Of a DNA stretch of 64,000 nt, positions 33,446 to 45,005 are shown one piece after another. Each line of letters starts with the position of its first letter. Position 1 is the stretch's first letter. This stretch comes from Turnera subulata (Eukaryota > Streptophyta > Magnoliopsida > Malpighiales > Passifloraceae). The stretch is from positions 3,054 through 67,053 of the forward strand of contig JAKUCV010004756.1 in assembly GCA_028386065.3 (NCBI GenBank), given 5' to 3'. The notes under the pieces are model-generated. The model searched no databases and had not been told where the DNA came from. It saw only the letters and a program-made list of their open reading frames with translations. A program made the position numbers and the translations under genes.

Positions 33446-34641
33446 CTGTAGCCAACAAAAATATATAAGCAAATAAGTTCTCAATAATCTCGTTTTGAAA
33501 ATCTAAGTTAATACATATTTAACTTGGATATATAGCTAAATTAATTGGGGCTATAACTTATTGAATTGAAACTTCATTAATTAATTTATAACCGTATAAA
33601 AGAGAGACGAGATCCTCCAAGCTACGTTATGGGGACTTAGAAGAGGATTTAGGGATGGAAAAACCAATTAATTTCTCTAAGCTTACAGAGGACCCCAAAT
33701 AGGCACAAAATCGGAGATAAATTATATATATTTTTACTAAATCATATGCATACACATACAAAAAAATAGAGCACCGTACATTATAATGATCATCTAAAAA
33801 ATTCCATTGTAGGAAAAAAAATAAAAAGAACCATGTCTCCCAAGGCAGAAAGAATAAAAACTGAAAAAAAAATCTTATGAAGGAATGTATCTCATTGTAT
33901 TTTCGGTGTGAAGGATGTATATGTTCAATCCATCAAACATTAAATGCGGGTAGAAGAACCAATTTTAATTCAGAATGTGGGATGGTGGACCTTTATAAGA
34001 AAAACAAATTAGTTGGAATTGGATGATAATGAAGAGCGAGGACAGACACTGCATTCTAAAAACTTCTAGTCACATGCAAACAAGTTGGATTTATTTTTTT
34101 TATTCACATGATTCTTTTTCATCAAATCCAGGAGAATATAGAAGGCAGAACAAATAAAAAAATTGTAAACATATTCAAGTTTGATTTTCATTTGACATAC
34201 AGCAAGTCACAACATCTTCCGCAATTGACATACAGTAACGCAAGTCACAACATCATCCGCAATCGTAACATGATATAATAAACATATATTTGTCACTCCA
34301 AAACTAAATATGCAACAGTATAAACTTAACACATACATAGATATATTATATGCAGGGCAGGATCTTTAAACCTAATATGGAGCAACAACTTGTATTTGAT
34401 CTTCCTCTCTTTTCTGAATTATATATGTCAAGTTAAACCAAAGTAAAATAATCTATATGTGGGATCACTAATTTTCACGCTACAACAAAAAAAATTCCAT
34501 ATTGATGTTCGTGGTTTATTAATTTTGGCTGCCATTAATTAGTTATAACAAAGCCCTCTCCTTTATTTTCTTTACAACGATCTAAACTACACAAAGTACA
34601 AGAATAGAAAAAAAAAAAGTTAATTAATTAGACTACTTACT
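33446..34641 (-). other. Probable 5'-UTR intron of the minus-strand DUF295 gene
   Basis: The donor CATCACAA|GTAAGTAG lies at 34641 and the acceptor TTGGCTACAG at 33446. The body is AT-rich with no ORF. A small direct repeat (CAAGTCACAACATC, about 34203-34258) lies within it. The exon 1 end (ATCACAA|GTAAGT) matches that of the divergent paralogue, which supports the model. No transcript evidence. Confidence 0.5.
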
Positions 34642-34700
34642 TGTGATGCTTCTCCTTCTCCCTGGTCTGTAATTAATTTGCTATGGGCAAGAAAAGTAAT

Positions 34701-34708
34701 TATATATA
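34701..34708 (-). promoter_or_regulatory. TATA box of the minus-strand DUF295 gene
   Basis: ACCTATATATAATTAC on the minus strand, preceded by AAAGCCAACCCCCA. Transcription would start near 34670, just upstream of the short non-coding first exon ending at 34642. The GCCAACCCC element recurs beside the opposite promoter. Confidence 0.5.
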
Positions 34709-34805
34709 GGTGTGGGGGTTGGCTTTACACCGCTTCTGTGTTAAGCCTGGGGCCCTATATATACATAACCTCAAAACTTAAATCCCGTTTTATCCGACTT
34801 TGGTT

Positions 34806-34940
34806 ACCGACTTTGGTATGGATTTGGAGGAATTTTTTTGATATTACATAACCGACTTTGGTATGGATTTGGAGGATTTTTTTCATATTACATAACCGAC
34901 TTTTGGCATGGATTTGGAGGACTTTTTTTAATATTACATA
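34806..34940. repeat. Three 44-46 bp tandem repeats between divergent promoters
   Basis: Units at 34806-34850, 34851-34894 and 34895-34940 each begin ACCGACTTTGGTATGGATTT, continue GGAGGA plus a T-run, and end ATATTACATA. They occupy most of the space between the two DUF295 TATA boxes. Confidence 0.92.
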
Positions 34941-34960
34941 AAGTGGGGGCATTCTATGCT

Positions 34961-34968
34961 TAATATAA
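34961..34968 (+). promoter_or_regulatory. TATA-like box of the plus-strand DUF295 gene
   Basis: CTTAATATAAGAGC lies about 30 bp before AGCCAACCCCATAATACTC. It is followed by a GGAGGAGGAGGA leader and the probable non-coding exon ending at 35115. The GCCAACCCC motif is shared with the opposite promoter, here downstream of the box. Confidence 0.45.
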
Positions 34969-35115
34969 GAGCATTAAAAAGCCAACCCCATAATACTCTT
35001 CTTGTCCATACAGCAAATTAAATCCAGGAGGAGGAGGAGGAGGAGAAGTATAATCAATCACAATTTTGACACACAACGATTAGCAGCGAAAAAAAATAAT
35101 CAATCACAATCACAA

Positions 35116-35705
35116 GTAAGTACTCCTACAATTTATATAATTTCTCTACGTACTCGAGCGTTTCCTGTAGTTTAAATCGTTTTAGAGTAGGTAAAAAATA
35201 GAGGGCTCTGTTGTTATAGCAGGCCAAATTAAAAGAAACCATGTGGATTTTTTATGGTATATATGTATGATCATGAGAAAATCCTACTAATAAATTAAGA
35301 AAACAGTGGTGGGTTTCTTTATCCCATATTTTGCAAGGCAATGGGGTAGTTTTGTGTGAGAATTCGACTTATATAGAGATTACTATTATTTGGTTTGGCT
35401 TGACATGATTTTGAAAGAACAGAAAAAAAAAAAAAAAAAAGAGAGAGAGAGAGGAAGAAGAAAACGCTAATAATCTGTACAGATTTTATGTCTTTACGAG
35501 ATTTTATTATTTAATTTGTCAGTCACAGTCACAGTACGTAGTCTTGAGTGATTTGATTTGTTTGTTTGGATAATAATTTGCACTCTACTTCAAAACCATA
35601 CGATATGTCATGTTTGGTAAATTTTATATATAAAAATTTTTGATCCTGGAGTTGTCTTTTATTCAATAACATTAGGTATCTTACTTTTAAAAAAAATTGT
35701 TACAG
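35116..35705 (+). other. Probable 5'-UTR intron of the plus-strand DUF295 gene
   Basis: Donor AATCACAA|GTAAGTAC at 35116; acceptor AAATTGTTACAG ending at 35705, ten bases before the ATG at 35715. The interior is AT-rich and contains a poly-A/(GA)n run at about 35427-35460. The architecture mirrors the divergent partner gene. Confidence 0.5.
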
Positions 35706-35714
35706 ATAAAATAT

Positions 35715-36848
35715 ATGGCGATGTTGATGTTAGCTGGAGGAGATGAGAAGATTAGAGACTGGTCTAGTCTTCCACAGTTGATTTTAAGCCTAATCCAATC
35801 TCATATCTTCAAAAAAGATCACCAATATTGTTTTGAGTATGTGTGTTCTTTTCGGGCTGTTTGCAAAGCATGGAATTCCATTCCACCTCCATCAAAATTC
35901 GTCATTGAAGGATTGCCAAACCTGTTACATGTTGGGATAGATAGGTCCTTGATCAAATTCTACGAACCCATATTTCGCCGAACAATCACAAAATCCATTC
36001 CCGAGATGGTTGATGGAAGGATTATTTCATACTCAAAAGATGGGTGGTTGCTGTTGGCTCATGTGAGCCACTTTCATATGTTTTTCTTCAACCCTTACAC
36101 AAGACAAAAGATTGAACTTCCACACCTTCCTGGTGATTTTATTTTTGATGGGATTTCCTTCTCGTCGGTTCCAACATCATCAGACTGTATGATTGTGGGT
36201 GCTCTTGTTCAGCCATGTGGTATTGCATTTGTGTCTATTTCTGGTGGAAAGGATGATTGGAATATACAATATTATAAAATTCCGTGGAAGATTGACACTA
36301 TTCATATCGGTAGTTCGGCTTTTCACAAAGGAAAATTTTATCTAATGGTGGGGGATGGAAGTGTACTCGTTTATAACCTAGGCAAAGATCGTAACCACGC
36401 CTTGCAATTTATTAGAAGCCCTTGTACATCTATTGAAGAAAACTATCTGGTGGTATGCGATGGTGAGCTATTAGCAGTGGTGGTAGGAAATAATGTGCCA
36501 ACAGATGATCTCACAAAATGGGTTAAAGTTTTCAGACTTGATTGCTCCACTTCATCTTGGAAAAGGATTGAGAGATGGGGTGACAATACACTCTTTTTGA
36601 GTCGTGCAGCTTCCCTGTCTGCTAAGCTCCAAGTTTCAGGGTTGGAAAACAAGATATGTCTGTCCCGGACATATCAAGGTAATGCACTATTTTACTGCCC
36701 TGAAACTAAGCAGTTTCGTACTTGCTGGACCAACCATAATCAGTTCAATTATTTCAACACTAAAGAGTTTCAAGATTGCGTTTGGATTATACCCAATCAT
36801 GAAGTATACAGGGATGCAGAACTCGGTTGGATACGTAGTGATGAGTGA
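35715..36848 (+). CDS. F-box/DUF295 protein
   Basis: This 377-residue protein starts at ATG 35715 (MAMLMLAGGDEKIRDWSSLP), just after a probable splice acceptor. The few codons upstream in frame are non-ATG. Residues about 14-56 (WSSLPQLILSLIQSHIF ... CSFRAVCKAWNSI) form an F-box-like domain, the SKP1-binding part of SCF ubiquitin ligases. The rest is a DUF295 beta-propeller with KDGWLLLAH, the FFFNPYTRQKIELPHLP motif (about 124-140) and the terminal DCVWIIPN block. The F-box core is diverged, so SKP1 binding is inferred only. It is intact with no internal stop, and normal length for the family. It is arranged head-to-head with the DUF295 gene at 32198-33433, apparently as an old inverted duplication. 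Targets unknown. Confidence 0.88.
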   Translation: MAMLMLAGGDEKIRDWSSLPQLILSLIQSHIFKKDHQYCFEYVCSFRAVCKAWNSIPPPSKFVIEGLPNLLHVGIDRSLIKFYEPIFRRTITKSIPEMVDGRIISYSKDGWLLLAHVSHFHMFFFNPYTRQKIELPHLPGDFIFDGISFSSVPTSSDCMIVGALVQPCGIAFVSISGGKDDWNIQYYKIPWKIDTIHIGSSAFHKGKFYLMVGDGSVLVYNLGKDRNHALQFIRSPCTSIEENYLVVCDGELLAVVVGNNVPTDDLTKWVKVFRLDCSTSSWKRIERWGDNTLFLSRAASLSAKLQVSGLENKICLSRTYQGNALFYCPETKQFRTCWTNHNQFNYFNTKEFQDCVWIIPNHEVYRDAELGWIRSDE

Positions 36849-37214
36849 ATGAATTTAAGATGTATTACAACCAAAGAAGACTTGGTGAAATTTCATTGGC
36901 ATATTCCATGACATTAATTTCTAGCTATTAATTTCTACGTTTTCTTATTTTTTTTATTGTATGTGCAACTAGCTACTTATTTTCCTCTATAAATTGATTA
37001 CTCTTTATCAACGATGCAAGCTAGTAGACACTGGTCAACATACAACTCGCTATTACTTCGATTATAAAAAATAATAGATATTACCAAGCCCCATTATTTA
37101 CTAAGCACGTATGTACGAACAACCCTCGACCAACATGCCAATAATAATAAAGAATCCTTCGTAATCTATTCACATTTGTGTTGCTACTAGTTTCTTCTGC
37201 ACATGCCATGCATG
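36849..37214 (+). other. 3' flank of the F-box gene, no further gene
   Basis: An AT-rich 3' untranslated or intergenic region. Several AATAAA-like sequences occur, for example around 37143-37152; none can be assigned with confidence. It ends with CATGCATG (37207-37214), the putative target duplication of the next element. Confidence 0.4.
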
Positions 37215-38001
37215 CAGTGGCGGAGCTAGACTAAATTTTTAGGAGGGCCAAAGTATAAATCGTATATTTTCCTGTACATTTTCTGTGAAAGAATGAATCA
37301 ATACTCTTCTTCATATGCAAAATATAAAATCTAAAATTAAATAATTAATCTATTAATTTTAATTTGACTCAAATAAATAGATAAATAATATAATAACAAT
37401 TTTTACAAAAAACACATAAATATCATGTGTCTAGCGACCAAATTGCTGTTTGGAACCAATAACAGTCTCTAATCGGATTTTATGATCTAATTATTAAAAG
37501 ACATAATAATCGTAACATAACATGAACATAAAGACAGATATATAATAATAATAATCTTTAAAGTATAAATATTTTTATTTTTTGTGTGATCAATAGAATA
37601 AAATAACTTTCTTTTTTTTGGAGTACAATAGAAAAATCCTTACTTGCTTCTTCCTTAATCCCTCCTTCCGAATCGGATTGCAGAATAATGCGGGCAATAT
37701 TTTTGATAATTCATCCAATAGAAGATTTCTAATTTAATGAAAAAACAAAGATATAAAACTCTTTCCATCGCCTTTTTCTTTTTTCCTTTTTGTATGTGGA
37801 AAGGTTTTTCAACTTATCTTTAATGGGCCTACAACTGACAGCCTATCTGTTTCTACAATGTTGAGAATCGCAGCCACGAAGGTTTATTAAAAGGATAAAA
37901 TATATATTTAATTTTATAATTAAGAAATTACCAAAATACCCCTAGTGAGAAAAACTTATTTAGAAACCGGGGGTGGCCGTGGCCCCGGCCCACCGCCAGT
38001 G
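37215..38001. mobile_element. hAT-like non-autonomous element
   Basis: The ends CAGTGGCGGAGCTAGA (37215) and CACCGCCAGTG (38001) are short inverted repeats of a type widespread in plant hAT families (CAGTGGCGGA). The flanks CATGCATG and CATGCACA agree at 6 of 8 positions, consistent with an 8-bp duplication that has mutated. About 0.79 kb of AT-rich interior has no transposase. Confidence 0.5.
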
Positions 38002-38271
38002 CATGCACACAAGGTTGTTAAAAACGAATTTTTACATAAACTCGAAATGGTTCTGTCAAAAACGAAAAGAAAGAATCAAAAGAACCCACAAAATTTAATT
38101 TTTAATTTTAATTAAATTTATAAATAGATCAATTAATAAATTCATGCCATAAATATTGGCTCTCATCAAAATTCAACCATTCTAAATAATATAATTAGAA
38201 TATAATATAAATTAACAACAAACTATACCATTAATACAACAAATTCAAAGTTATTAAAATATTAAATAAAA

Positions 38272-40790
38272 TGAGGCGCCCCGACCCGTATTTACCGTAC
38301 ACAGTAAACACGTGCCGGAACTGTGATGACCCAACCAATCAAACCCAGCATACAGTGTATAAAACATAAACCCTGGCTCAACAACCCAAAAATATAAACA
38401 ACAATATGGCCCTACGGCCCAACATCAATAACATCATAACCGGCCCAATGGCCCAACAACAATAATAAACAGCAAAGCGGAAGACTTAACGACTCACAAA
38501 GACATTGTATGCAACCCACGATGCAACTAATGGATCCGAGTCCTGACCAAGGGATGACGCCGCAGCCTGTCTGGAATGCAACATACCTGAACCACAAATA
38601 ACTCAACCTACGGGATGAAAGCCCGCAGGTGAGGGGTGAGTCCGAAGTGCCCGCCGGGTAAAACCCATAAGCAAATATACATAAACAACAACCGTAAATT
38701 CCCAAGTCACATCACCAACATCTAACAAAGGTTCTCACGAACCTCAAAAGACACACATGTGATTCTAGACACACTATTCCAATTTTATTATCAGGGCCCC
38801 TATCACAAGTTAAATGATGGCCGTCGCCTGGTAGTCAAGCTAGCTAGCCCGTGGACCCCGTCCTGGTACCTCCACGTATAACTGGCACAGACAGGGAGCA
38901 GACCCCAAGCACACTCTCCCCCAGCGCCTAAATATAAATAACTGGTACAGACAAGGAGCAGACCCCAAGCACACTCTCCCCCAGCACCATAAAATAAGAC
39001 TACCATCTGGAACCTCACCTTAGCCGATTACTCAACTCTGGAAACATCAATCGGTCCATAACCGGTTCCACAGGAACTGCACGATGTCATAACCTATACA
39101 ACAGAACAACATGCTCACATAAATGCACATAATCGGTATACTACGATGCCAATTTTATGAAATATACCCATCCCAGTTACTCATCTTTTATTATTATCAT
39201 TTACCGAAAATATTTACCGTACGTATTTCCGAAGATAATTTCGGTACCATTCTTTAATTAAAACTCTTTTTAAAATATTTTCATAAGATAATTATAATTT
39301 CCCAAAATAATAATCTCCATAATTTTTCCAAAAAAATAATAACCTATTTATAGTTTCTAGAAAATATATATAGTATTTATCTTTTTCTAAATATGTATAG
39401 TAATAGTATTTTCCAACACAAAATATAATTAACTTTAATTTTCAAAATACATATTAAATTTCCAGAAATTATTTTCAAGGTATATATATATTTTTCCAAA
39501 TTTCATGTGTAAAATTAATTATCTCCTTTATTTAATATTTCTAAAATATTTTAATATTCAAAATACCAATTATTTCCTTAGCTTATATTTTCCAAAAAAA
39601 TACCAGAATTATATTGCCCATAATTTTCTCAAAATAAATATATATTTTTTTTCAAAATTACATACCAGATTAATTAATAAATACATATATATATATTATT
39701 TCTTCTTTTTTTTTACTGGACTGGGCCATGAACAGTAAGCCCATGCCCAGCCCAGAACAGCCCAATAGGTCAGGCCCAGGAGCAGAGGTCCAAGCCAAGG
39801 CAACAGCCCAATCACGGCCCATGCCAAAGCTCGGCCCATCGCCCCTATGACCCGCGACCCGCGGCTTGACCCGTTCGAAAAAGACCAACACCAACACAAT
39901 CCGGGTCAGACCCGGACCCGTGGCTGCTACTGCAGCTGCTCACCTTGGTCTAGCAGACGACGGCGACGGCTGAGCACGGCACAGGCGACAGCAGCGGTGG
40001 CGTACGCAGCTGCAGGCGGCACGACGCGAGATCGCAGGGCGGCTGCGCGTCACGGTGGTGGACCTGCAAATGCTCGTCGGGTCGTCCGGTGCATCGGCGA
40101 GGAAGAGGAGGGCGATGACGGCTACAGGGAGGAGCGGCGTCGGCTGGATCGCGGCGCTAAGGTGCGAAGGAGGAGAGGACAGGCGGCGAGGCGGTGGTGC
40201 TGTGGTGGAGGCGCGCGAGGTGGTTGCAGGTGATGGTGGCCGGCGGCGGCTACAGCTCCTCTCCCCCATTTCTCTCTTCTTCTTTTTTCTTTCTTTCTTT
40301 CTTCTTCTTTCTTTTTTTTTTCTCTCTTTTCTTTTTCTCTCTTATTTTCTTTTCTCCTCTCTTTTTTTTTTCTCTTCTCTCCCTTTTTTTTCCTTTCTCT
40401 CTTTTCTTCTTTTTTTTTTCTCTTCTTCCTTTCTCTGCTTCCTCACCGGTTTCCTTCCTTTTTATAAACTTTTTTTTTTTACTATACACATGTGAACCAA
40501 TAATACAATTCGTCTGCATTACGGGCGAGTCCGGTCCGGACCAGAAAATAACTGATACCCCCTTAGTTATTTTCCGGTGTGATTTTCCGAGAAATTCCGA
40601 AACCCGAAAAATACCAACTTAGTTCCGAAAAATCCACGGGAAAATCAAGAGCGCGGGGAAACCCTCGGTTTCGAAAAACGACTCCCGATTTAATTTGAAT
40701 TAATTACCCAAGATTAATTCAACAGTAAATCATGGTAAAACGACTTTTACAGTCCCGGTAAAAATCTAAATTTTTACTCGGGCTGTTACA
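38272..40790 (-). mobile_element. Solo LTR G (gypsy, about 2.52 kb)
   Basis: On the minus strand it runs TGTAACAGCCCGAG (40790) to GGGTCGGGGCGCCTCA (38272), with target duplication TAAAA (38267-38271 and 40791-40795). It is related to the C/D/E LTR family at its ends but diverged inside. It contains two copies of a ~57-bp repeat (AGCAGACCCCAAGCACACTC, about 38880-38995) and a long CT tract (40270-40480) that generates Ser/Phe frames. No internal domain. Confidence 0.87.
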
Positions 40791-41169
40791 TAAAATTACT
40801 TCAAGTTGAGATACATATTGTCAGGATAGAAAGTGCGCAATTCTGTCCAATACTCTAGCTGGGTATCATAAAGAGGCTCCTTACAAAAGAAAATTGAAAA
40901 TAAAAATAAAGAGGCTCCAAAGGAAGAAAGCCCTGTGTGTTATAAATATATTATTCCGAGGGACCAATATGTAGTGAATGTCATATTGAGGAACCAATGT
41001 GATACTTTGCCACCTCCTATGTATTATATATAAAGAAATAAAGAAACTGAAAACGTGAAGAACCGGGTAACAAGACCCGTTAACTCCCCTCCTCTAAAAT
41101 CTTCTTCTTCCTCTCTTTGATTCCTTCTTCTACTCAAATTCTTAACTCAAATCCAATTGTTTTATAATA

Positions 41170-42474
41170 CGTTATCAGCACGAGCGTGCTCTACCCGATC
41201 ATCCATTCGTTTCGCAGTGTTGTGCAGAAAAAAAAATGAAAAAAAAAGAGAGGTAGAAGGTGGTTCGGGTTATTGTTCACCCGTAAGGGTTCCCGGCCGA
41301 ATTCAGTCTCGCCGCCGCCGCCACCGGCATCTCCACGTCGTCGCCATCTCGTCGACACCTTCCCCGCCACCATCCGCCACCGGACGCGCCGCCAGGAGGT
41401 GAAGACCCGGCGGAACGCCCGCAACCCGAAAGACCCAAAACGGGTCTGCCTCACTTGAGTGCATCAAGCCAACATGATAAGATCTCCCCTTTAATTGATT
41501 AATGGTCACATACTCAGTATCTCCCATCTTCGGACCATAGATTATATAGTATAAAAATGCTCCACCACAACATTGTTTTGTTGGTCCTTAAAGAAGATTG
41601 GGAATATATTTTGTGTATGTTTGGTATGTTAATTTGATGATAGAGTTTACCCAACAAAAGGGGAAGGAAAGAAGCAGCTGGATCAAGATTCAAGAGTATT
41701 GAAATGCATTATATATATGAATGATGATCCTCATATAATCAAAAGAAGATAATTCATTTGCAGGAAAATTGATATGCAATTGCTAGACACATTTAAATTA
41801 AGTGTGACCATATACCAGCTGCAAATGCTCCTGTTTAGATTGATGTTCCTGAAGAACAATGTAAGTATGCAAATGAATCTATAGATTATACTCGATTCCA
41901 AAAAGAAAAGAAATTCTCGATAGAGAAAAAGGAGCAAATGTGATAAGATGGCCCCAGTAAGAAAATATGGCCTCCAGTAGAGGTTTGAATTAAAAGTCCT
42001 CTAGAAGAGGTTGATTCTTTGACACAAAGTGATAAAGTTCCAGAAGTAACTCAGATACCTGAAATAAGTGAATATGATGAGATCTCAATTACAGTGTCAG
42101 AAGTAAGATGGAACCGATGAGAAATAACCGTCGACGGAATAGAATTTTTATAGCGCTAAATATTAAAATAGAGGATCATGAACCTTCTAATGAATGTAGG
42201 TGCTGTATGATTGGCCAAAATAAAGAGATATAATTAAAGGTTGTGTTAGACTCGCTTGCGAAGCGAGATATTTATCGGACCTGTAGTCCGTACACCAGAT
42301 GGTGTAAAATTGATCGGTCGAAAAATGGGTATTTGTGCGGAAAATATAAATAAGATATAAAGCACGGTTGCACAAAGTTTTACCCGAACGATCTGGTGTT
42401 AATTATGAGGAGATTCACTCCCCTGTGGTGAATGCAATTATTTAAAAAGTCTGGCATTATATAAAGAATTAGAA
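41170..42474 (+). pseudogene. Degenerate copia internal region upstream of the RT relic
   Basis: Translation in shifting frames gives short copia-like fragments, for example APV-IDVP-EQCKYANES near 41825-41880, the linker between integrase and RT. No frame is long enough to call a gene. A GC-rich patch at about 41290-41440 has open Arg/Pro-rich frames but no recognisable product. Confidence 0.4.
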
Positions 42475-42741
42475 ATGCATCTAATGAATGCTTTTACAGC
42501 CTACTATGGATCCATAAGTCGTGAAATATACATGAAGATCCCTGAAGGATCCAAGTTGCTTGAAGCAACTAATTCCCGGGAAATTACAAAAATTGGAGTT
42601 AACCTTTACATGATCATTATGAGTATGGATAAATTTATATATTTAGTGATTGGAACTCCAGAAGAAACTTCCAAATACAGTGGTATTAGACAGATCTTGG
42701 AGTACCCTGTCTATGTACAATATGTATTGTTTGTGACATAA
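42475..42741 (+). pseudogene. Copia reverse transcriptase relic
   Basis: The frame begins MHLMNAFTAYYGSISREIYM and continues KIPEG, matching the copia RT block around 'D-IYMK-PEGF'. The core SLYGLKQS motif is replaced by unrelated sequence. It is a decayed fragment without the RT active site. Confidence 0.5.
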
Positions 42742-43539
42742 AGCCTGAAGCTTTTAACTTAGGCCTATTGACAAGATATGTATTTGCTTTTATCTTCGGG
42801 AAATAACGAATATGTAATCCTATAAATCCGAAAGAGGGTATGGTTAATTTTTGCAGGTGTAGATCCCTTATTTAGTCCACATAAAGCACAGGCGGACATC
42901 AATTACAACTTTACACATGATATTGCAATATCATCGGGACTACAGAAGCAAGATGGCAAGATAGACGCTCCAAACGACAAAATTATGATGATAATGCTGC
43001 TAACTCTGTCCAATTAAAGTAATGAAGTACCCAAAAGTGATCAGACATAATATACGTCACCAGAAGCTGACAAGGACGAATTGGCATGCAACGATATCAA
43101 GCAATCAATGGAGGTCAAAATGAGGGGGAGTAGAATACGCACTGCACTCTTTTTCCCATCACCAAGTTTTTATCCCATTGGGTTTTTCTTAGTAAGGTTT
43201 TTAATGAGGCAGTTGTCCCTAAAGCGTATTCTACCCAATGCACAATGACATTCAAGGGGGAGTGTTATAAATATATTATTCTGAGGGACCAATATGTAGT
43301 GAATGTCATTTTGAGGAACCAAAGTGATACTTTGCCACCTCCTATGTATTATATATAAAGAAATAAAGAAACTGAAAACGTGAAGAACCGGGTAACAAGA
43401 CCCGTTAACTCCCCTCCTCTAAAATCTTCTTCTTCCTCTCTTTGATTCCTTCTTCTAGTCAAATTCTTAACTCAAATCCAATTGTTTTATAATACTGTGA
43501 GATTTGTTTTCAATGACTTATGGCTTGCAAAGCACATCA

Positions 43540-43815
43540 TCGCATCAGTAGTTTTTTTTTTCTTTATGTAAACGATGATATTAATTTATTAATAGAAAGA
43601 ACAGAGACTCAGCATGTCATCAGAAAGATGACAGCACTAAGCTCAAATACAGCAGAGTTCAAAGAAAAAACAGGGTAAAAAAGCTCCCCTATTACATAGC
43701 AAAATCCTCAAGAATGGTTACCCACAAACCACCCCTGTAAGCCCCTCCACCCTGCTCCTTTAAGCAATCAACGCAGTTGATTAAATCACCAAAAACCCCC
43801 TCCTCGTCAGTACTT
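43540..43815 (-). pseudogene. 5'-truncated LINE tail (RNase H C-terminus)
   Basis: A T-run at about 43551-43562 on the plus strand is the poly-A tail of a minus-strand element. The translation upstream gives EEGVFGDLINCVDCLKEQ, then GLWVTILEDFAM and a stop, resembling the end of plant LINE ORF2. The 5' end and target duplication were not found. It lies inside the hAT-like element. Confidence 0.4.
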
Positions 43816-44340
43816 TGTATTATACCCCTCGGGTAATTATTCTTTTGCTCTGTTTGATCTTTTTCTCCTGTTAATCACGCTTCCATTGGTTGTGTCTATT
43901 CTGGGGAGACACTAGAAAAGTGAAAAATTTCAAATTGAGTAGAATTGTGAAACTGTTATTATGCTCTCTCAGTCTCATCCCAATCTCATCAGAGCCAATA
44001 AAAAGAAGCCAAAGATGGAGGAGGAGAAGGAGCCCGCAATGGAGCTCTAGTGTCGATGAGGAGGTGCGTTGAGGAGGGAGATGAGAAAGGGAATTAGGGA
44101 TTAGGATGAGTTTTTTTCCATTTTGGTACTTTTCTCCCTCACACGAGACTATTACCAAAAGCTAATTTTATTTTTTTTTTAATTTTTAACTGGCATAGTT
44201 AACTTGGTCAAACTCAACGAGTTTACGAGTTGACTCGCTTGACCAGAAATCGAGTTTGCACAAGAGTTAACACGAAATACTACCCTAAAATCGTAAAATG
44301 GGACGTTTTTACGAGTTAAAACGCGATTTTAACAACAATG
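43816..44340. other. Right part of the hAT-like element, no gene
   Basis: Frames here (for example minus 43871-44158) are Leu/Ser-rich and resemble no family. The last ~130 bp contain the ACGAGTTTACGAGTTGACTC style repeats often seen near the ends of this kind of plant hAT element. Confidence 0.4.
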
Positions 44341-44348
44341 CATGCACG

Positions 44349-45005
44349 TATTATATTTTTTAAATCACGTTTTTCTAGATTTAGTTTATGTAGTAATGAT
44401 ATTTTTAAATTCTGTGATATTGTAAATTGTATAATTTTAATTATTAAATTATATTTACTAGTGAAGGAGATTATTATTTTTTTATTTTTTTTATTTTTCA
44501 TGGTATGAATTCATATGATAATACTTTTCTCTGTTATCATTCTTTTTCGTAGTAGTTGTTCTTGTTCGTAGTTTTCCTTGACTACTCAACTCTTTTCTCC
44601 ACAGTCCTTCTTGATAATAAATTACAAAAGCATTTGTCATGAGCTCTTGTGATTATTCGTTTTGGTTAACGTTATTTTTGTTTATGATTTTTGCTGACTT
44701 TTAAGTTATACTTCTTCATAATTCTATTATTTCCAATAATTATTGTCCTTCGTAATAGCTGTTGAGAAAATATAAATAAATGGTTATATATTAACCATTT
44801 AGTAGAACTTATATATAATGTCTACAAAGTATTTTTCTCTAGACAAATGAATTATTTAGAATAAATTTTTATATTAAAATAGGAATTTATAAATCTAACT
44901 TATATATAATGTCTACAAAGTACTTTTCTCTAGACAAATGAATTATTTAGAATAAATTTTTATATTAAAATAGGAATTTATAAATCTATTATTGTTAATG
45001 ATAGA
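44349..45005 (+). repeat. AT-rich dispersed repeat, left inverted copy
   Basis: It is homologous, in inverse orientation, to 52640-52974 and 52140-52560. Shared blocks include GTAGTTGTTC, CGTAGTTTTC, ATTATTGTCC and GGAATTTATAAATC in the same order. A perfect-looking 91-bp tandem duplication (44806-44896 and 44897-44987) lies within it. No coding capacity. It could be the long terminal inverted repeat of a larger element or just a copy of a dispersed family. Confidence 0.65.

Larger units (their letters stand above)
40938..43494 (+). mobile_element. Short copia-type element with intact 232-bp LTRs
   Basis: LTRs at 40938-41169 and 43263-43494 both start TGTTATAAATATATTATTC and end TTTTATAATA (TG...TA rather than TG...CA). 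They differ at only a few positions. The target duplication is CTGTG (40933-40937 and 43495-43499). The primer-binding region after the 5' LTR reads GTTATCAGCACGAG, common in copia elements of the Ale type. A purine tract CATTCAAGGGGGAG precedes the 3' LTR. The interior is only 2.1 kb, so most of gag-pol is missing. Confidence 0.88.
38010..44340. mobile_element. hAT-like element with nested retroelements
   Basis: The left end CAAGGTTGTTAAAAACG and the reverse complement of the right end, CATTGTTGTTAAAATCGCG, form imperfect terminal inverted repeats typical of plant hAT elements. The flanks are CATGCACA (38002-38009) and CATGCACG (44341-44348), 7 of 8 matching. Inside are solo LTR G, a copia element and a LINE tail; the element's own DNA (38010-38271, 40796-40937, parts of 43500-44340) has no recognisable transposase. 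It abuts the hAT-like element ending at 38001, separated only by the shared target bases. Confidence 0.5.

Noticed and set aside
33434..33484. Upstream ATG extending the minus-strand DUF295 protein by 17 residues
   Set aside because: The extension is hydrophobic, is not family-like, and lies beyond a good splice acceptor at 33446.
43871..44158. 95-aa minus-strand ORF near the hAT-like right end
   Set aside because: Leu/Ser-rich, no family resemblance, no promoter or splice context, and it lies within repeat DNA.
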